The position numbers and the translations under genes are program-made. Source: Megaustenia siamemsis (lineage: Eukaryota > Mollusca > Gastropoda > Stylommatophora > Ariophantidae). From it: 64,000 bases of DNA. Each line of letters starts with the position of its first letter. Within the stretch, counting starts at the first letter, position 1. The stretch covers positions 67,474,087 through 67,538,086 of the forward strand of contig JAVIAB010000073.1 of the NCBI GenBank assembly GCA_032433765.1, written 5' to 3'. The notes beneath the pieces were generated by a model that saw nothing but the letters and a program-made list of their open reading frames with translations, was not told the origin of the DNA and did no database searches. Below are positions 11,460 to 22,204 of the stretch, piece by piece.

Positions 11460-14121
11460 CGTTCGTCAGCTTTCACATTGACTAAAGATATAAATACAGA
11501 CAGAGACATAAACAAAATAGTTGATGAATTCAGTAGACTAATAATACAAGCTGCCAGTGAAACAATACCTAGAGGGGGACGGAAACACTACAAACCATAC
11601 TGGAGTAGTGAACTTGAGCAACTGCACAATGACATGGAAACATCTCGAAAGCAAGCAGAAAATAACCCTTGCCAGGAACACCACAACTACCAGCATGCTA
11701 AAGCAAATTTCAACGGGCTAAACTACAAGCCAGACGGAGAAGCTGGAAAGAGAAAACAGAGTCCTTGAATCTTGAATGAGACACAAGAAAAGTGTGGAAG
11801 CTTGTAAAACAGCTGAATGATGAGGGTACAGAAAGGAACACCAAAATTACACTGAAGAAGGATGGAAACATCCTAACATGCAAGCATGCAGCAAATCACT
11901 TTACAGACTCCTTTGCAAATGACAATAATATTGAAATTAGCCAAGAGAAACTACAAGAGACCTGTTTAAAACAACAAAATGCAAGACAAGAAGAGACCGC
12001 ACATGAAGTCATGGAAATACCCATTACTCAAAGAGAGCTAGAGCTGGCAATATCCAAATTAAAAATGAAAAAGTCACCGGGCAGTGATGGAGTGTCCAAT
12101 GAAATTATTAAGAACTTGGGAACTGCAGCTAAAGAAAAACTACTGCAGATCTACAACATTTGCTGGACCACAGGTAAAGTGCCACAGGCATGGAGAGAAG
12201 CAATTATGATACCATTACTAAAGCCAGGAAAAGATGGTTCAACGACATCCAGCTATAGACCAATCAGCCTTACAAGCTGTTTGTGTAAAACAATGGAACG
12301 TATAATCAATCTCAGACTGCAGTGGTACCTGGAAAGTGAAAATCTCCTTGTCCCACAACAAGCAGGCTTTAGACAGTGTTACTCTACCGAAGATCAGGCA
12401 ACCTATCTTTCCCAGGAAATTGAGGATGCGTTTCAAGAAAAGAAACTGGTACTTGGAGCATGGATAGACCTAGAGAAAGCATTTGATAAGGTATGGAAGG
12501 AAGGGTTTTTGAAGAAACTGAGAAATTATGGAGTAAATAGCAGGATGTACAAATGGGTCAAAGCATACCTGCATAACAGGAGAGCCAGAGTGCAACTGGA
12601 TGGTCTTAAGAGTAAGATGGTCTTACTGCGCCAGGGCGTTCCACAAGGAGAGGTACTATCTCCAACACTTTTTCTGATCTACATCAATGACCTAGTTACT
12701 GAACTACCACATGGCATCAAAGTCGCAATGTATGCAGATGACTTGGTAATGTGGTGCACAGAGGAGTATGCAACAGTGGCCTCCAAATTGCTACAAAGAG
12801 CTATGAATGCACTGAATTCATGGACAAATAGATGGTGTATCAGCATCAATACAGACAAATGCAGTACAGTAATCCCTCAGTTATCGCGGTTAATAGGGAC
12901 CAGAACCGGCCACGATAAGTGAAAAACGGCGAAGTAGTGTCACCCTCTCATTTTTAACATACGTACATTTTTTGTGTATGTATAATATCAATAAGTGTAT
13001 ATGAAACCATATAAGTGCATATGTTATTATTAGAACATTAAAGAATAGTTTCAAATATGTAAATAAAATATTAATAGTATAAATAACATACATAAAATAA
13101 TGTTGTTTTTTAAATTATAATTCCTCAATTTTGAATTTTTGAACAATAAACGATGTACTGAGGCAGCGATAAATGAACCGCGAAGTAGCAAGGGATGACT
13201 GTATGACACTTTTCACTCTCTCCACAAAACAAAAAACAGGAGCCATCTACATAAATCTAAATAAACAATGAGTCTGTGAAAGAAGACATATAATTTACAT
13301 ATCTCGGTGTTACATTTGATAACAAACTATCTTGGTAACAGCAGATAAGTAAGGCAACCCAAAAAGCAAGGAGGAAATTGGCTATTCTAAGAAAGCTGTG
13401 TGGAACCACATGGGGTGTGAGTGGGAAAACACTCAGCAAAGTTTACCAACAAAGTATACGCCCACATTTAGAATATGGATCATCCGCATGGTGCTCAGCA
13501 TCAAATACCACACTGCAAGAACTGGATAAAGTACAAAACCAGGCACTTTGGGTCATCACAGGAGCAATGCAATCAACACCAATATTGGAGATGGAGAAAT
13601 TGTGGAGGATACGAGCACTGAGGGAACGGAGGGACACAAAGGTGCTGATACAGGCAGAAAAATGTGCATGCATGCCGAGACATCCAATGAAGGACCGATT
13701 CCAAAATCTTGCATTGGTACGACTTAAGAGAAGCAGTTTTATCCACCAAGCCAAGCGTATTAGTAGACAAACACCAGACGTGCCAAGAGTTGTTAACCCC
13801 CTACTGCCCATACCAGAACAGACTCCCTGGACAGAGGAATCAGGATCATCAGTTCAAATACGGACAGAAGTGAAAGGAATAGTTGACAAAAAAGAACAGC
13901 ATAGTCTACAGCGAAAAACAATAACTCTCAGTTTCCTGGATGAAGAATACCCACAAGATCTATGGGTTCGTGTGTACACAGATGGATCAGCACAGAATGC
14001 AGTAAAGAATGGGGGAGCAGGTGCATATATAGAGTACCCAAATAACACACAACTCGACAGACTTGGCTGCTGGAGGTGCTGTCAAAACCTTTCTGCTATT
14101 TGTAGACTTACTTGTATTTAG
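11458..14121 (+). mobile_element. LINE-b (I-clade-like) RT-RNase H, interrupted
   Basis: After the endonuclease-RT linker (11457-11768) the open frame at 11792-12866 carries the RT boxes: MKKSPGSDGVSNEIIK, SYRPISLTSCLCKTMERIIN, PQQAGFRQCYSTEDQA, AWIDLEKAFDKVW, LLRQGVPQGEVLSPTLFLIY and VAMYADDLVMW (YADD catalytic box). After a MITE at 12867-13201 the protein resumes with QSIRPHLEYGSSAWCSASNT and ends in the start of an RNase H domain, VRVYTDGSAQNAVKNGGAGA. RT plus RNase H places it in or near the I clade. The endonuclease start is absent; an in-frame stop precedes the YLGVTFDNKL block, and the RNase H is truncated near 14075. A dead copy. Other pieces lie at 16870-17735 (antisense) and 46020-46650. 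Confidence 0.9.
12867..13201. mobile_element. MITE (pogo/Tigger-like ends) inside LINE-b
   Basis: Termini CAGTAATCCCT at 12867 and, on the other strand from 13201, CAGTCATCCCT, each followed within about 10 bp by CGCGGTT, flanked by TA at 12865-12866 and 13202-13203. The 335-bp interior is AT-rich without a gene. Comparison with the uninterrupted LINE-b copy at 46590 shows host sequence resuming exactly after the second TA. TA duplication and a CAGTNATCCCT-type end are typical of pogo/Tigger elements of the Tc1/mariner superfamily (recalled, not searched). Confidence 0.85.
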
Positions 14122-14825
14122 TCTACTCTGTTGCTAGCCCACATCGCTGGCAGGATGTCGATTCTTAGACTTTCATTAAGGTTCCTCGCCCGCTCAACAT
14201 ATACCACAGGCTGTTGTCGACACGTAAGTGTTGCTGGTTTCACTCAATTCTCCACAGATTACAGAATTTATTTTTTTGTTTCAATTGGTTCCAACATTTT
14301 ATGCAACCGTTTTACGACGACTGATGATATTAATATATTTTACTAAGCATCTCGACTGATATTCTTCACAGACTCAGAGTTATTGGTAAAATAAAGGATT
14401 TGACGGAAAACATGAAACAATGTCGCTGGCAAGACAATATGGACTGTCGATGAACTTCGGCATTGCCCGCACAGAGCAATATTGTAGGCGAATTAAAGGA
14501 TTTGTCAACCAATACTGAACTGGCACAGTAAGAGCCGGTTTTGTCTTTAAATTTGTTTTTTTCTATTTAAAAAATAGATTTCATTTAAGATTATCTTATT
14601 TGAATATTGTAAATTTTAATTACGTATTATCAGTGATAACAAGTAAAATATCAATATAATGATAATGTACATAAATATAGACTAAGTATAGAGATGCCTA
14701 GGTTTTCTTCGTTGTGGGTGGTAGGGGCGACGAGTACTGTTCTTTCAGCGCCAGACACAGTTTTGATGTGAAGATCGAAGCACTTGTATAAGTGCAGTAA
14801 TGATGATTATAACATAACATTAAAT
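14122..14825. other. No recognisable gene
   Basis: AT-rich. A short frame at 14131-14346 has no family resemblance. I see no clear repeat boundary apart from the LINE-c tail that begins near 14826. Confidence 0.4.
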
Positions 14826-15740
14826 CTTCTTCCGTTCTTCCTCATTTGCCTTTCAGGGTGAAGGTTAGATATAATGTGCGGTCTTTTGCTCTTCTAATAA
14901 ATTATGTTCCTATTATGTTTCCTAGTGTTTCTAATTTTCCGTCAATCCATCTTTTTCGTGGTCGACCCTTGGGTCAAGTGTTCTTGCAACGTTTATTGAA
15001 GGCTCGTTGTGTTGTGTTTTGATTTTCTGCCTTGTCACGTGGCCAAACAGTTTTATATGTTTTTTTTTCTTTATTTATTCTATGGCGGGGTTATTCCTAG
15101 CTTTTTTCTCAGTTCTTCATCTTATCTCTAACGTTGTTTCCTGTCATTCGTCTAACACATTTCATCTCAGTAGAGGTTATTTTCTTATTGTTCTTGCATC
15201 TAGGGTCCAGGACTGACATTAGAAGCACAACGTTGAGGTGAAGATTGCCCGTTTTGCCTCTAGAGTTATCTCCTTGTCGCACAATAGTGGTGATAATTGT
15301 CCAATAATTTGACAAGCTTTGTTACATCTTGAGTCTATTTCTGCTGTTTGTGAATTGTCGTTTGTCACTAAACTTCTTATGTATTTAAATTCCTCTACTT
15401 ATTTTAGTTGTCCGCCGTCTATAGTTATGTTGATGTTCTGTTTCTCGTTTGCGATATTCATGACTTCTGTTTTGTTGATGTTGATTTTCTTGTTCTATTT
15501 TGTACCTGTGCTATTGAGTTTATTTAAGTGTTCTTGTAGGTCTTCTATTGTCCCATGTATTATTGCCTTATCGTCTGCAAATAGAAGCTCGTCGATCTCC
15601 TCTGTCTCTGATGACTTGGCTAACTTGCATATAAAGTCCCAGTATGTAATAGGCAGTAAAAGGGGGGAGGGGGGAGAGATAAATAGTACACATCTGTGTG
15701 TCTTACACCTGAATGCAATTTCTATCCTTAGTGCATCGTA
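14826..15740 (-). mobile_element. LINE-c 3' half, antisense
   Basis: On the minus strand it runs from the box before the palm end (LLFADDKAIIHGTIEDLQEH) through thumb, MSVLDPRCKNNKKITSTEMK, RRMTGNNVRDKMKN and a RPKGRPRKRWIDGKL-like basic tail to the 3' end, whose TTCTTCCGTTCTTCCTCATT and GCCTTTCAG words are shared with 40070-40110 and 53940-54180. Frames are broken repeatedly. Confidence 0.8.
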
Positions 15741-15929
15741 TTATTGCTAATGTTGACTGTTTTCCATATCACACACCAAACTGTCTAGTATCTTGGCATA
15801 TTATCTATTTTTATCCTGAGATATGTAACACATCTCTCTTACGTTTCATCATTTCACCTTAACACCTCCGATTATTTCTCTTGGATTTACATGTACGCTC
15901 ATCCTAGATGTAGCTATGTTTATCTTTAT

Positions 15930-16060
15930 TTTGTTGTTTGTTTGTGTTCTCGCTGTCTGAGGATGGCCGCATATAGGCCAAAACTTTAGTATATTGTTGT
16001 ATTCCTTTTTTGTAAAGCTGTCACCACACCTTGTAGGAGTGTGCGTTACACCCCACTACA
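15930..16060 (+). repeat. Possible Penelope-like terminal module
   Basis: CTGAGGATGGCCGCATATAG then GCCAAAAC resembles the hairpin-GAAAC word found near ends of Penelope-like elements, and GTAAAGCTGTCACCACACC matches words in the elements at 18431-18716 and 61141-61389. Short and diverged. Confidence 0.35.
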
Positions 16061-16061
16061 T

Positions 16062-16345
16062 GCTCCCGTCTAGTGTATTCTCTTTTTGTCGCCAGCTATT
16101 TCTCTGTATTTTGCCAGTTGTAACCAAGTATTCCAACTTTCCTCATCTCATGATGTGCCCATAAAAATATCGATTGTTTCTTTTTGATATTCTTTAGGAG
16201 CTCCCTTTTTATGTTGAGAATGTTTGAAAATGTTTCTTTGAGAAATTCCTCGTAGGTCTGTTTAGCTGTCCAGAGAACTTTTAACACTCTTCTGAGAAAT
16301 CCCATCTTTGTGGTCTCTAATCGTCTTTAATTTTGTTTGTCCATG
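16062..16345 (-). mobile_element. LINE-e 3' end, antisense
   Basis: Minus-strand frame reads MGFLRRVLKVLWTAKQTYEE, KRELLKNIKKKQSIFLWAH and LGYNWQNTEK, the C-terminal tail of LINE-e. Truncated both sides. Confidence 0.75.
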
Positions 16346-16504
16346 GTTCGCTTTCATAGTTAAAAATTAGCTCTATTAGCAGCGCTCTTTCTCACTTCTG
16401 TTGACATAGACTTGTTGCACAAGAAGTTTTTTTCATTTTCTGAAATGATATTTTGGCCTAAGCTATTAAGCTTTTTTTTTTATATGGTCTATCTATACTA
16501 GACA

Positions 16505-16662
16505 CCGTTTGTTATTTTGCTGTTGCCCTTCTGTTTCATGCCATTCTTTTAAGATCATTCCACGCTTTCTCCATCATCTTCATCTCTGCTTCCACCTATA
16601 TTCTCCAAGAATATTTTGGTCTTACTCTTTGTCTCTTATCTTGGGGATTCCATAAAAGGCCG
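16505..16662 (-). mobile_element. LINE-a 3' end, antisense
   Basis: Reverse complement encodes the LINE-a tail RGRPRNSWRRQ...MKMMGKTWNDLKRM in decayed form (compare 25360-25560). It is cut at 16662 where a SINE begins. Confidence 0.75.
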
Positions 16663-16870
16663 ACACGGCCAACTCAGCCACTTGTGCGTTTGATTCTCGT
16701 GGCAAGGCGCTGTGCCGTGGAGTACGGGTTCGATTCTGATCCGGGCCGTCTATTAGTGCTTGTTTTTATTCTGTTGATTATTTGTGATTTTTTTCCGAGT
16801 GTTGTAAACATACCTCTTCGCCTGAAATATTTCGCTATCTATCTTTCGTTCGCCTGAAGTATTGTCTATA
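16663..16870 (+). mobile_element. SINE-A (tRNA-derived head), sense
   Basis: A tRNA-like head contains CACTTGTGCGTTTGATTC, then GTACGGGTTCGATTCTGATC (B-box GGTTCGATTC), followed by a tail with TGATTTTTTTCCGAGTGTTG and TAAACATACCTCTTCGCC. Tail and head recur in reverse at 20400-20640 and 20650-20850. This is a repeat copy, not a functional tRNA gene: the cloverleaf is not complete. Confidence 0.75.
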
Positions 16871-17735
16871 TCTGCAATGTCGTTTCCTGTATAAATTTTA
16901 CTGTCTTTTGTAATTCTTGTAGTGGCCCATACAGTTTTGTCTGTAGTGCTATATCTATGGGCCAACGGATTTTCCTCAGTCTACTATATTCAGTGCAGTC
17001 TTGAAGTATGTATTCAGCAGTCTGGGGCGCTTGTCCACATGTACGTGTGGTTGAGGTGTCGATCTTGAATTTTGTATACATGTGACTGTGGAGTCGATTG
17101 TGTCCTGTTCTGAGGCGTATAATGATAACTTGTTCATATCTATTCATATTATGAAAGGCATCCTGATTTGGGGCTTGTGGTCCTCTGATTGATTTGATTA
17201 TCTGTTTCTTATGATGGTATGTAACCGGTGTATCTAGTTGTGTGCCTGTTGAACCTTCCTTTGCTAACTGATCTGCTTTCTCATTTCCTGGTATTCCACA
17301 GTGAGATGGGATCCACTGCAGGGCAACCCTGTGGTGCTTGCAGAGTTCAGTCAATAAGGTCTGCAGATGTGGCAATTTTCTGGATTGTAGTGCCTGGAGT
17401 ACTGATCTTACATCTGTCAAAAACACTACAGGCTGTGGGCTAATATTACTCTACCTGTGGTCCAGCAAATATTATAGATCTGCAGTAGTTTTGCTTTAGC
17501 TGCAGTTCTCGAGTTCTTAATCATTTCATTGAACACTCCATTACTGCCTGATGACTTTTTCATATTTATTAATTATACAAAGTATTTTTAATTTTGGGTA
17601 TTGCCAGCTCTAGCCTCTCTTTGTGTAATGGGTATTTCCATGACTTCATGTGTGGTCTTCTTGTCTTGCATTTTTTTATAAAAACGGGTTTCTTCTCGTT
17701 TCTCTAGGCTAATTTCAATATTATTATCATTTGCA
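16871..17735 (-). mobile_element. LINE-b RNase H C-terminus and RT start, antisense, RT core deleted
   Basis: The minus-strand frame 16866-17426 covers the RNase H end (LCKHHRVALQWIPSHCGIPG, NEKADQLAKEG) and a cysteine-histidine tail (ILQDCTEYSRLRKIRWP). Upstream on the same strand (17490-17735) lies sequence matching 11900-12170 of the sense copy (FANDNNIEIS through SPGSDGV). Everything between, the catalytic RT, is gone. The SINE-A tail abuts its 3' side. Confidence 0.85.
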
Positions 17736-17812
17736 AATGAATGTTTCGCAGATCTATCGCCTCGGAAGTTTCCCTCCTTGACAATATTCGTTTATTATTA
17801 TTTGTCTCCTTC
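17736..17812 (+). repeat. SINE-A tail fragment
   Basis: GCCTCGGAAGTTTCCCTCC and ATTATTATTTGTCTCC match the ends of the SINE-A copies at 20640-20690; head missing. A similar solitary tail lies at 28975-29025. Confidence 0.6.
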
Positions 17813-18174
17813 CTTAATATCAGATACTTGAAGTCATGCATGCTTAACACGTGACGCGTCCTACTCTCCTTGACTTGCTGTATGTTGGACTCTTGTTCGG
17901 GTCGAGTAAAATGTCCAGTCAACTCATGTATATAGTTACACGTACCATTGTGACGTGCTCAAGTCATTAACCACATAATCAGACACCCATACAGCGTGGA
18001 GACAACTGAACACAACAGACTGTCCTCTTTCATTTTATTTATTGAATTAAATTATATCGATAATAGGAAGCAAATGAAATAGTTAAATTTTTTTTCCAAA
18101 CAATAATGACAATTAAATTATATTCTGATAGTTCAATTATATTTGACATTAACAAAAAATTATCTTTATGACAC

Positions 18175-18372
18175 ATATTAGCATTACTGGTCGAGGGCTC
18201 ACGATAGAACCAGATAACGGCCGCTTGGACACCAGTCGCCGCAAGATCGTGTGAGACTGGATTTTTATTTCACCCACGATAAAACAAAAAAAAATCAGCG
18301 GGTTTCGAACTACCTTCGCCGGGTTTTCGGGCAGCGTAAAAGTGGTTTTAACCTGCACAGCCACGCGCTCCT
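18175..18372 (-). mobile_element. tRNA-derived SINE, antisense
   Basis: Reverse complement starts with GCGTGGCTGTGCAGG (A-box-like) and GGTAGTTCGAAACCC (B-box-like), followed by a T-rich tract and a tail. Not a complete tRNA. Confidence 0.55.
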
Positions 18373-18430
18373 TACATTTATTTTATAATAATTAATAAAT
18401 AAGACTCAATCCGTGATCGTGTATATATAT

Positions 18431-18716
18431 AATGTTAGGGAGAATTGAAATAAAATAGAAAAAATGGTATGGTAAAAGCTTTACGCGATTGGTAGACGAC
18501 ACAGATTTAACGACGTTTCGGCTCAATAGTCGTTCAAATCTGTGTCGTTTATCAATCATGTAAAGCATTTACAAATCTGTGTCGTCTTTCAATCATGTAA
18601 AGCCTTTACAAATCTGTGTTGTTTATCAATCATGTAAAGCCTTTACAAATCTGTGTTGTTTATCAATCATGTAAAGCCTTTACCATACCATTTTTTTTCC
18701 AATTCTCTCTAACATT
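18431..18716. mobile_element. Foldback element with internal 37-bp repeats
   Basis: Ends AATGTTAGGGAGAATTG (18431) and CAATTCTCTCTAACATT (to 18716) are inverted; ATGGTATGGTAAAAGC pairs with GCCTTTACCATACCAT. Between them a stem of about 37 bp (18478-18514 with 18529-18566) encloses the loop GTTTCGGCTCAATA. The right arm is expanded into four tandem 37-bp units (18531-18678). The minus-strand loop word GCCGAAAC and the ACCATACCATTTTTT end suggest a Penelope-like terminal module. Confidence 0.65.
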
Positions 18717-18869
18717 TTGCTTTACTGCAGCTTCGCATTTTTATGCATTCCATTGCCTTAACCTTAACCCCTTACTAGTATATGTTACTGAAAATGAGAT
18801 AATAAATGAGACCTCATAATAATCAACATATACGACAACGTTACAAACGCAAAACTTTTCAATAGAAAA

Positions 18870-19075
18870 TTAGAGTAATGTTTGAGAGCAACACTAGGAG
18901 TTCGACAAGGTTGCTTATTCTTTCCTACTTGACATCTTCTAGGAAAGAATCATAACATATGTTTTAGTTAGAGGTCCATGAAAGTACTGTCTATATCGGT
19001 GGCAGAACTAACCTCCGATCTGCTGATGAGGATGACTGTAGAGATACACGGATAAGGTTAACGAAGTCTGTCAGT
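18870..19075 (+). mobile_element. LINE RT relic
   Basis: Reads TTLGVRQGCLFF, then SMKVLSISVAELTSDLLMR, a decayed version of the LGVRQGCLLSPTLF ... FADDIDGLAG segment of RTE-like LINEs. Very short and broken. Confidence 0.5.
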
Positions 19076-19164
19076 TGTGTCCCAATGACCTCCAGGGTTA
19101 TGGAAAGATTAAGAAGAATCGGGGCTTTTCTGCCGAAATTTTCTGGAATGTGTTGCGGTACTGT

Positions 19165-20125
19165 TTTAAGACTTCTCTACATACACCGACTATCATCATC
19201 GAGTGCCGTCTCGACAAAGAAAGTTGGCTACCATGGAGTGCCATTCAGCTCTGTCTCTTGCTTTGATGGTGCAGGTTGTCATAGGTTTATTTGTCCATCT
19301 TTTGATGTTACTCGTCCATGTTAGTCTTGGTCTGCCTCTGCCTCTTTTACCTTGTATTTTCCCTTCCAGGATTACTTTTAGTAGGCTGTTGTGTCTTTTA
19401 ACATGGCCCAAAAATCGCATTTGTCTTGTTTGAATTGTGCTTAGTAGTTCTCTTTTCAATTTTAGTTGTTTTAAGACTTCGTCGTTTGTTTTCTTTTCCT
19501 TTCATCAAATTCTACCTATTCTTCTATATTTCCACATTTCAAAGGTTTCAATTCTCTGTTCTGTTTTCTTGTCTAATGTCCATGTTTCTGCACCATGTAG
19601 GAATATTGAGAAGATGTAACATTTTGCTATTCTTAGTATTAGCCCTGGTGTTATTTGTTTTAATGTTAGTATGTTCTTCATGACATTAAAATTACTTGTT
19701 GTCATTCCTATTCTTTTGTTTATTTCAGTTGTACATTTTCCATCACTGGTTATAGTATGTCCAAGGTAGTTGTATCTCTGAACTGTCTCCAGGTCTATTC
19801 CTTCAATTTTGATATCCACTTGTGGGTTTTGAGTATTTTCTTTGTTTATGATCATAGTTTTAGTCTTTTTGATATTCATATCTAGTCCATATTTTTTGCA
19901 TGTTATGTTTATCACATTAAGCAATTGTTGTAGATCTTTAGGATTTTCTGCTAGTAGTACAGTATCATCAGCATATCTTAGGTTATTGATTATCGTTCCA
20001 TTAATTTGTAGGCCTGGCATCCCAACGATGTTTTTAAAGATTTGCTCAGTGTATAGATTGAACAAGCTTGGTGATAGGATGCATCCCTGTCTTACTCCTC
20101 TTTTTATATCAATGGTTGTAGAGTT
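19165..20125 (-). mobile_element. LINE-d copy, antisense, 5'-truncated
   Basis: Minus-strand frames 19505-20065 and 19196-19459 encode GMPGLQINGTIINNLRYADD, TVLLAENPKDLQQLLN, RYNYLGHTITSDGKCTTEIN, SIFLHGAETWTLDKKTEQRI, then MKRELLSTIQTRQMRFLGHV and KIQGKRGRGRPRLTWTSN ending MVANFLCRDGTR and a stop near 19196. One frame break near 19480. The 3' tail carries TCATCATCGAGTGCCGTCTC on the plus strand, shared with the copy at 50645-51770. Confidence 0.85.
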
Positions 20126-20394
20126 CTATTTGTTATATTTTATATATATTATATAACACATAATATAGGTATTTGAAAACTGGGGGAGGGGTGGGGGTGT
20201 TAAGGTGTCGTCCTTCGGCCAGGAAGGTCTGGGGTTTTAGTCACACAACGGGAGGTGGGAATTGTTCAGGGTCGAATCTGTGGTTACTTAGTGGTTTTAC
20301 CTCCCCCATCCCCTCCTCGGCGACCTAGGATAATGAGATTCGCTGTCTAGCCGTCTCGGCTAGCGATGAAATACAGGAGGCAATGTGTAAATTA
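20126..20394. other. No recognisable gene
   Basis: Contains a G-run (GGGGGAGGGGTGGGGGTG, about 20182) and a GC-richer stretch to 20380 that may be the remainder of a SINE. No coding signal. Confidence 0.35.
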
Positions 20395-20640
20395 CAGACA
20401 AACAATAATACATGAATACTATTATGAACGGAACATTCCGAGGCGACAGATCAGCGAATCATTTTAGGGTAAGAGGTATATTTACAATACTCGGAAAAAA
20501 GTCACTAATAATCAACAACAGAAAAAAAAGAACAATAGACAGCCCGAAGCAAGATCGAACCCGTACTCCTCGACTAATCACCTGCATTTACAGTGCACGG
20601 CCAACTAAGCTACCTGAAAAAGTTGCTATTATTGGTGACA
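20395..20640 (-). mobile_element. SINE-A copy 1 of a tandem pair, antisense
   Basis: Reverse complement shows a tRNA-like head (CTTAGTTGGCCGTGCACTG; GAGTACGGGTTCGATC) and the tail TTTTTTCCGAGTATTGTAAA. A second copy lies directly to the right in the same orientation. Confidence 0.75.
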
Positions 20641-20850
20641 AATAATAATAAATGAATATTAATATAGAGGGAAACTTCCGAGGAGATAATTCAGCGAATC
20701 ATATGAGGAAGAGGTATGTTTTACAGTAGTCACAAAAAAAAATAAATAAATAAACAACAGAAAAAAAAAAAATAATATATGGTTCGATGCAGGATCGAAC
20801 CCGTACTTCTTGCACTTTGCCTTGTCACGAGAAACCGAACGCTAGGGAAC
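20641..20850 (-). mobile_element. SINE-A copy 2 of a tandem pair, antisense
   Basis: Shares GAGGGAAACTTCCGAGGAG, ATTCAGCGAATCAT and the B-box (GTACGGGTTCGATCC in reverse) with copy 1. Both contain an A-rich run after AACAACAGAAAAAA. Confidence 0.75.
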
Positions 20851-21704
20851 ACTGCCACTCAACGTTGGTGATGTTTGTCACTTTCACGCAGGTGTATTCA
20901 TGACTATGGCATGGGGTTACGAACAAAACTCGGGAGTAAATTGTATCTCTGCATTTTCCTATTAAGACAAGTATCACCTAGATATGGTAGGGCTAAAAAC
21001 TTGTGTTGCAGACTTATAGGACGAAACAGCACTAAGAGAAGTTTCCAGTGGTTTAGACTGGAGACAATTAGACCCCTCGTGAACTCGTCTACGTTAAAGA
21101 ACTCTTGGCAGTTAGTCGTAAAGAGTAGGTCAAAATGGTCGCTGCTCTTGCCAAATTGTTAATCAAATCTAGCCATGCCGAAGACGGATGCAGATACTGA
21201 AGCTTGGTCGTAAACTAGCGACACACCCACGCTCAGTTAATGGATGACCACAAACAAGAAGAGGGGGAAAAAACCTAGAATTCTCGCCAGTTTAAAACAC
21301 ATTATGGGTGTTGGCAAAGATTACATTGATTTGATTGATTGCTGCCAGCATCTAAAAACGTATTTTTGCATTTATTTTTGACTATCTAAAAGTTAATGCA
21401 TATTTTGGCATACGTAGATAAAGGCTTCATTGTATATATTTTGTTTTCTATGTACGTGGCAGTACAAGCACTAATAATAAACAAATAGGGAGAGGTAAAA
21501 AATGTGCAGTTTAAAAAAACAACCCAAATACACATAACAGAGAAGACAAAATAGACCAGGAATTCTCAACTTTGTGTGTGTGTGTGTGCCCATTGGAATC
21601 TCACAAAGAACAGCTGGCTCCAGTATCCACATTTATTGTTAACAACGGCTACATCTATAACACAGCTTTATTCTTGTCGAACGATTATTATGTGTACGTG
21701 TTCA
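20851..21704. other. No recognisable gene
   Basis: The frame 20875-21162 has no recognisable motif and no splice or poly(A) context. There is a short GT run at 21573-21587. Confidence 0.35.
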
Positions 21705-21970
21705 AAGACAAATCAATATAAAGCACTGTATCAGTATCTTACCAACAAAGACAAATCAATATAAAGCACTGTATCTTACCAACAAAGACAAATCAATATA
21801 ATAAAGCACTGTATCTTACCAACAAAGACAAATCAATATAAAGCACTGTATCTTACCAACAAAGACAAATCAATATAAAGCACGGGATCTTACCAATAAA
21901 GACAAATCAATATAAAGCACGGTATCTTACCAACAAAGACAAATCAATATAAAGCAACTTACCAACAAAG
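21705..21970. repeat. 37-bp minisatellite
   Basis: Seven copies of a unit made of ACCAACAAAGACAAATCAAT and ATAAAGCACTGTATCTT. Copies differ by an inserted CAGTAT, an AATA, and a deletion in the last unit. Confidence 0.95.
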
Positions 21971-22204
21971 GAAAAAACACACCGTCTGAAGAGAAACAGC
22001 AAAATTAGCATTAAGAAAGAAAGCATCACACTGCATTGAACTATAGTGATTTTTGACATTGCATTTTTTGTCTACTACATTGTCAAAGTTTGGGATGTAT
22101 GATGTAGTGCCTACTCACACACATTATCAAGATGTGAGTCAGTTTTTTTTTCTTTCTTTTTTGCGGGGGGGGGGGGGGTGTATTTATATTGTGTATCACT
22201 GACA

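Noticed and set aside
21705..21970. CRISPR-like array
   Set aside because: Contiguous near-identical units without unique spacers in a eukaryotic genome; it is a minisatellite.
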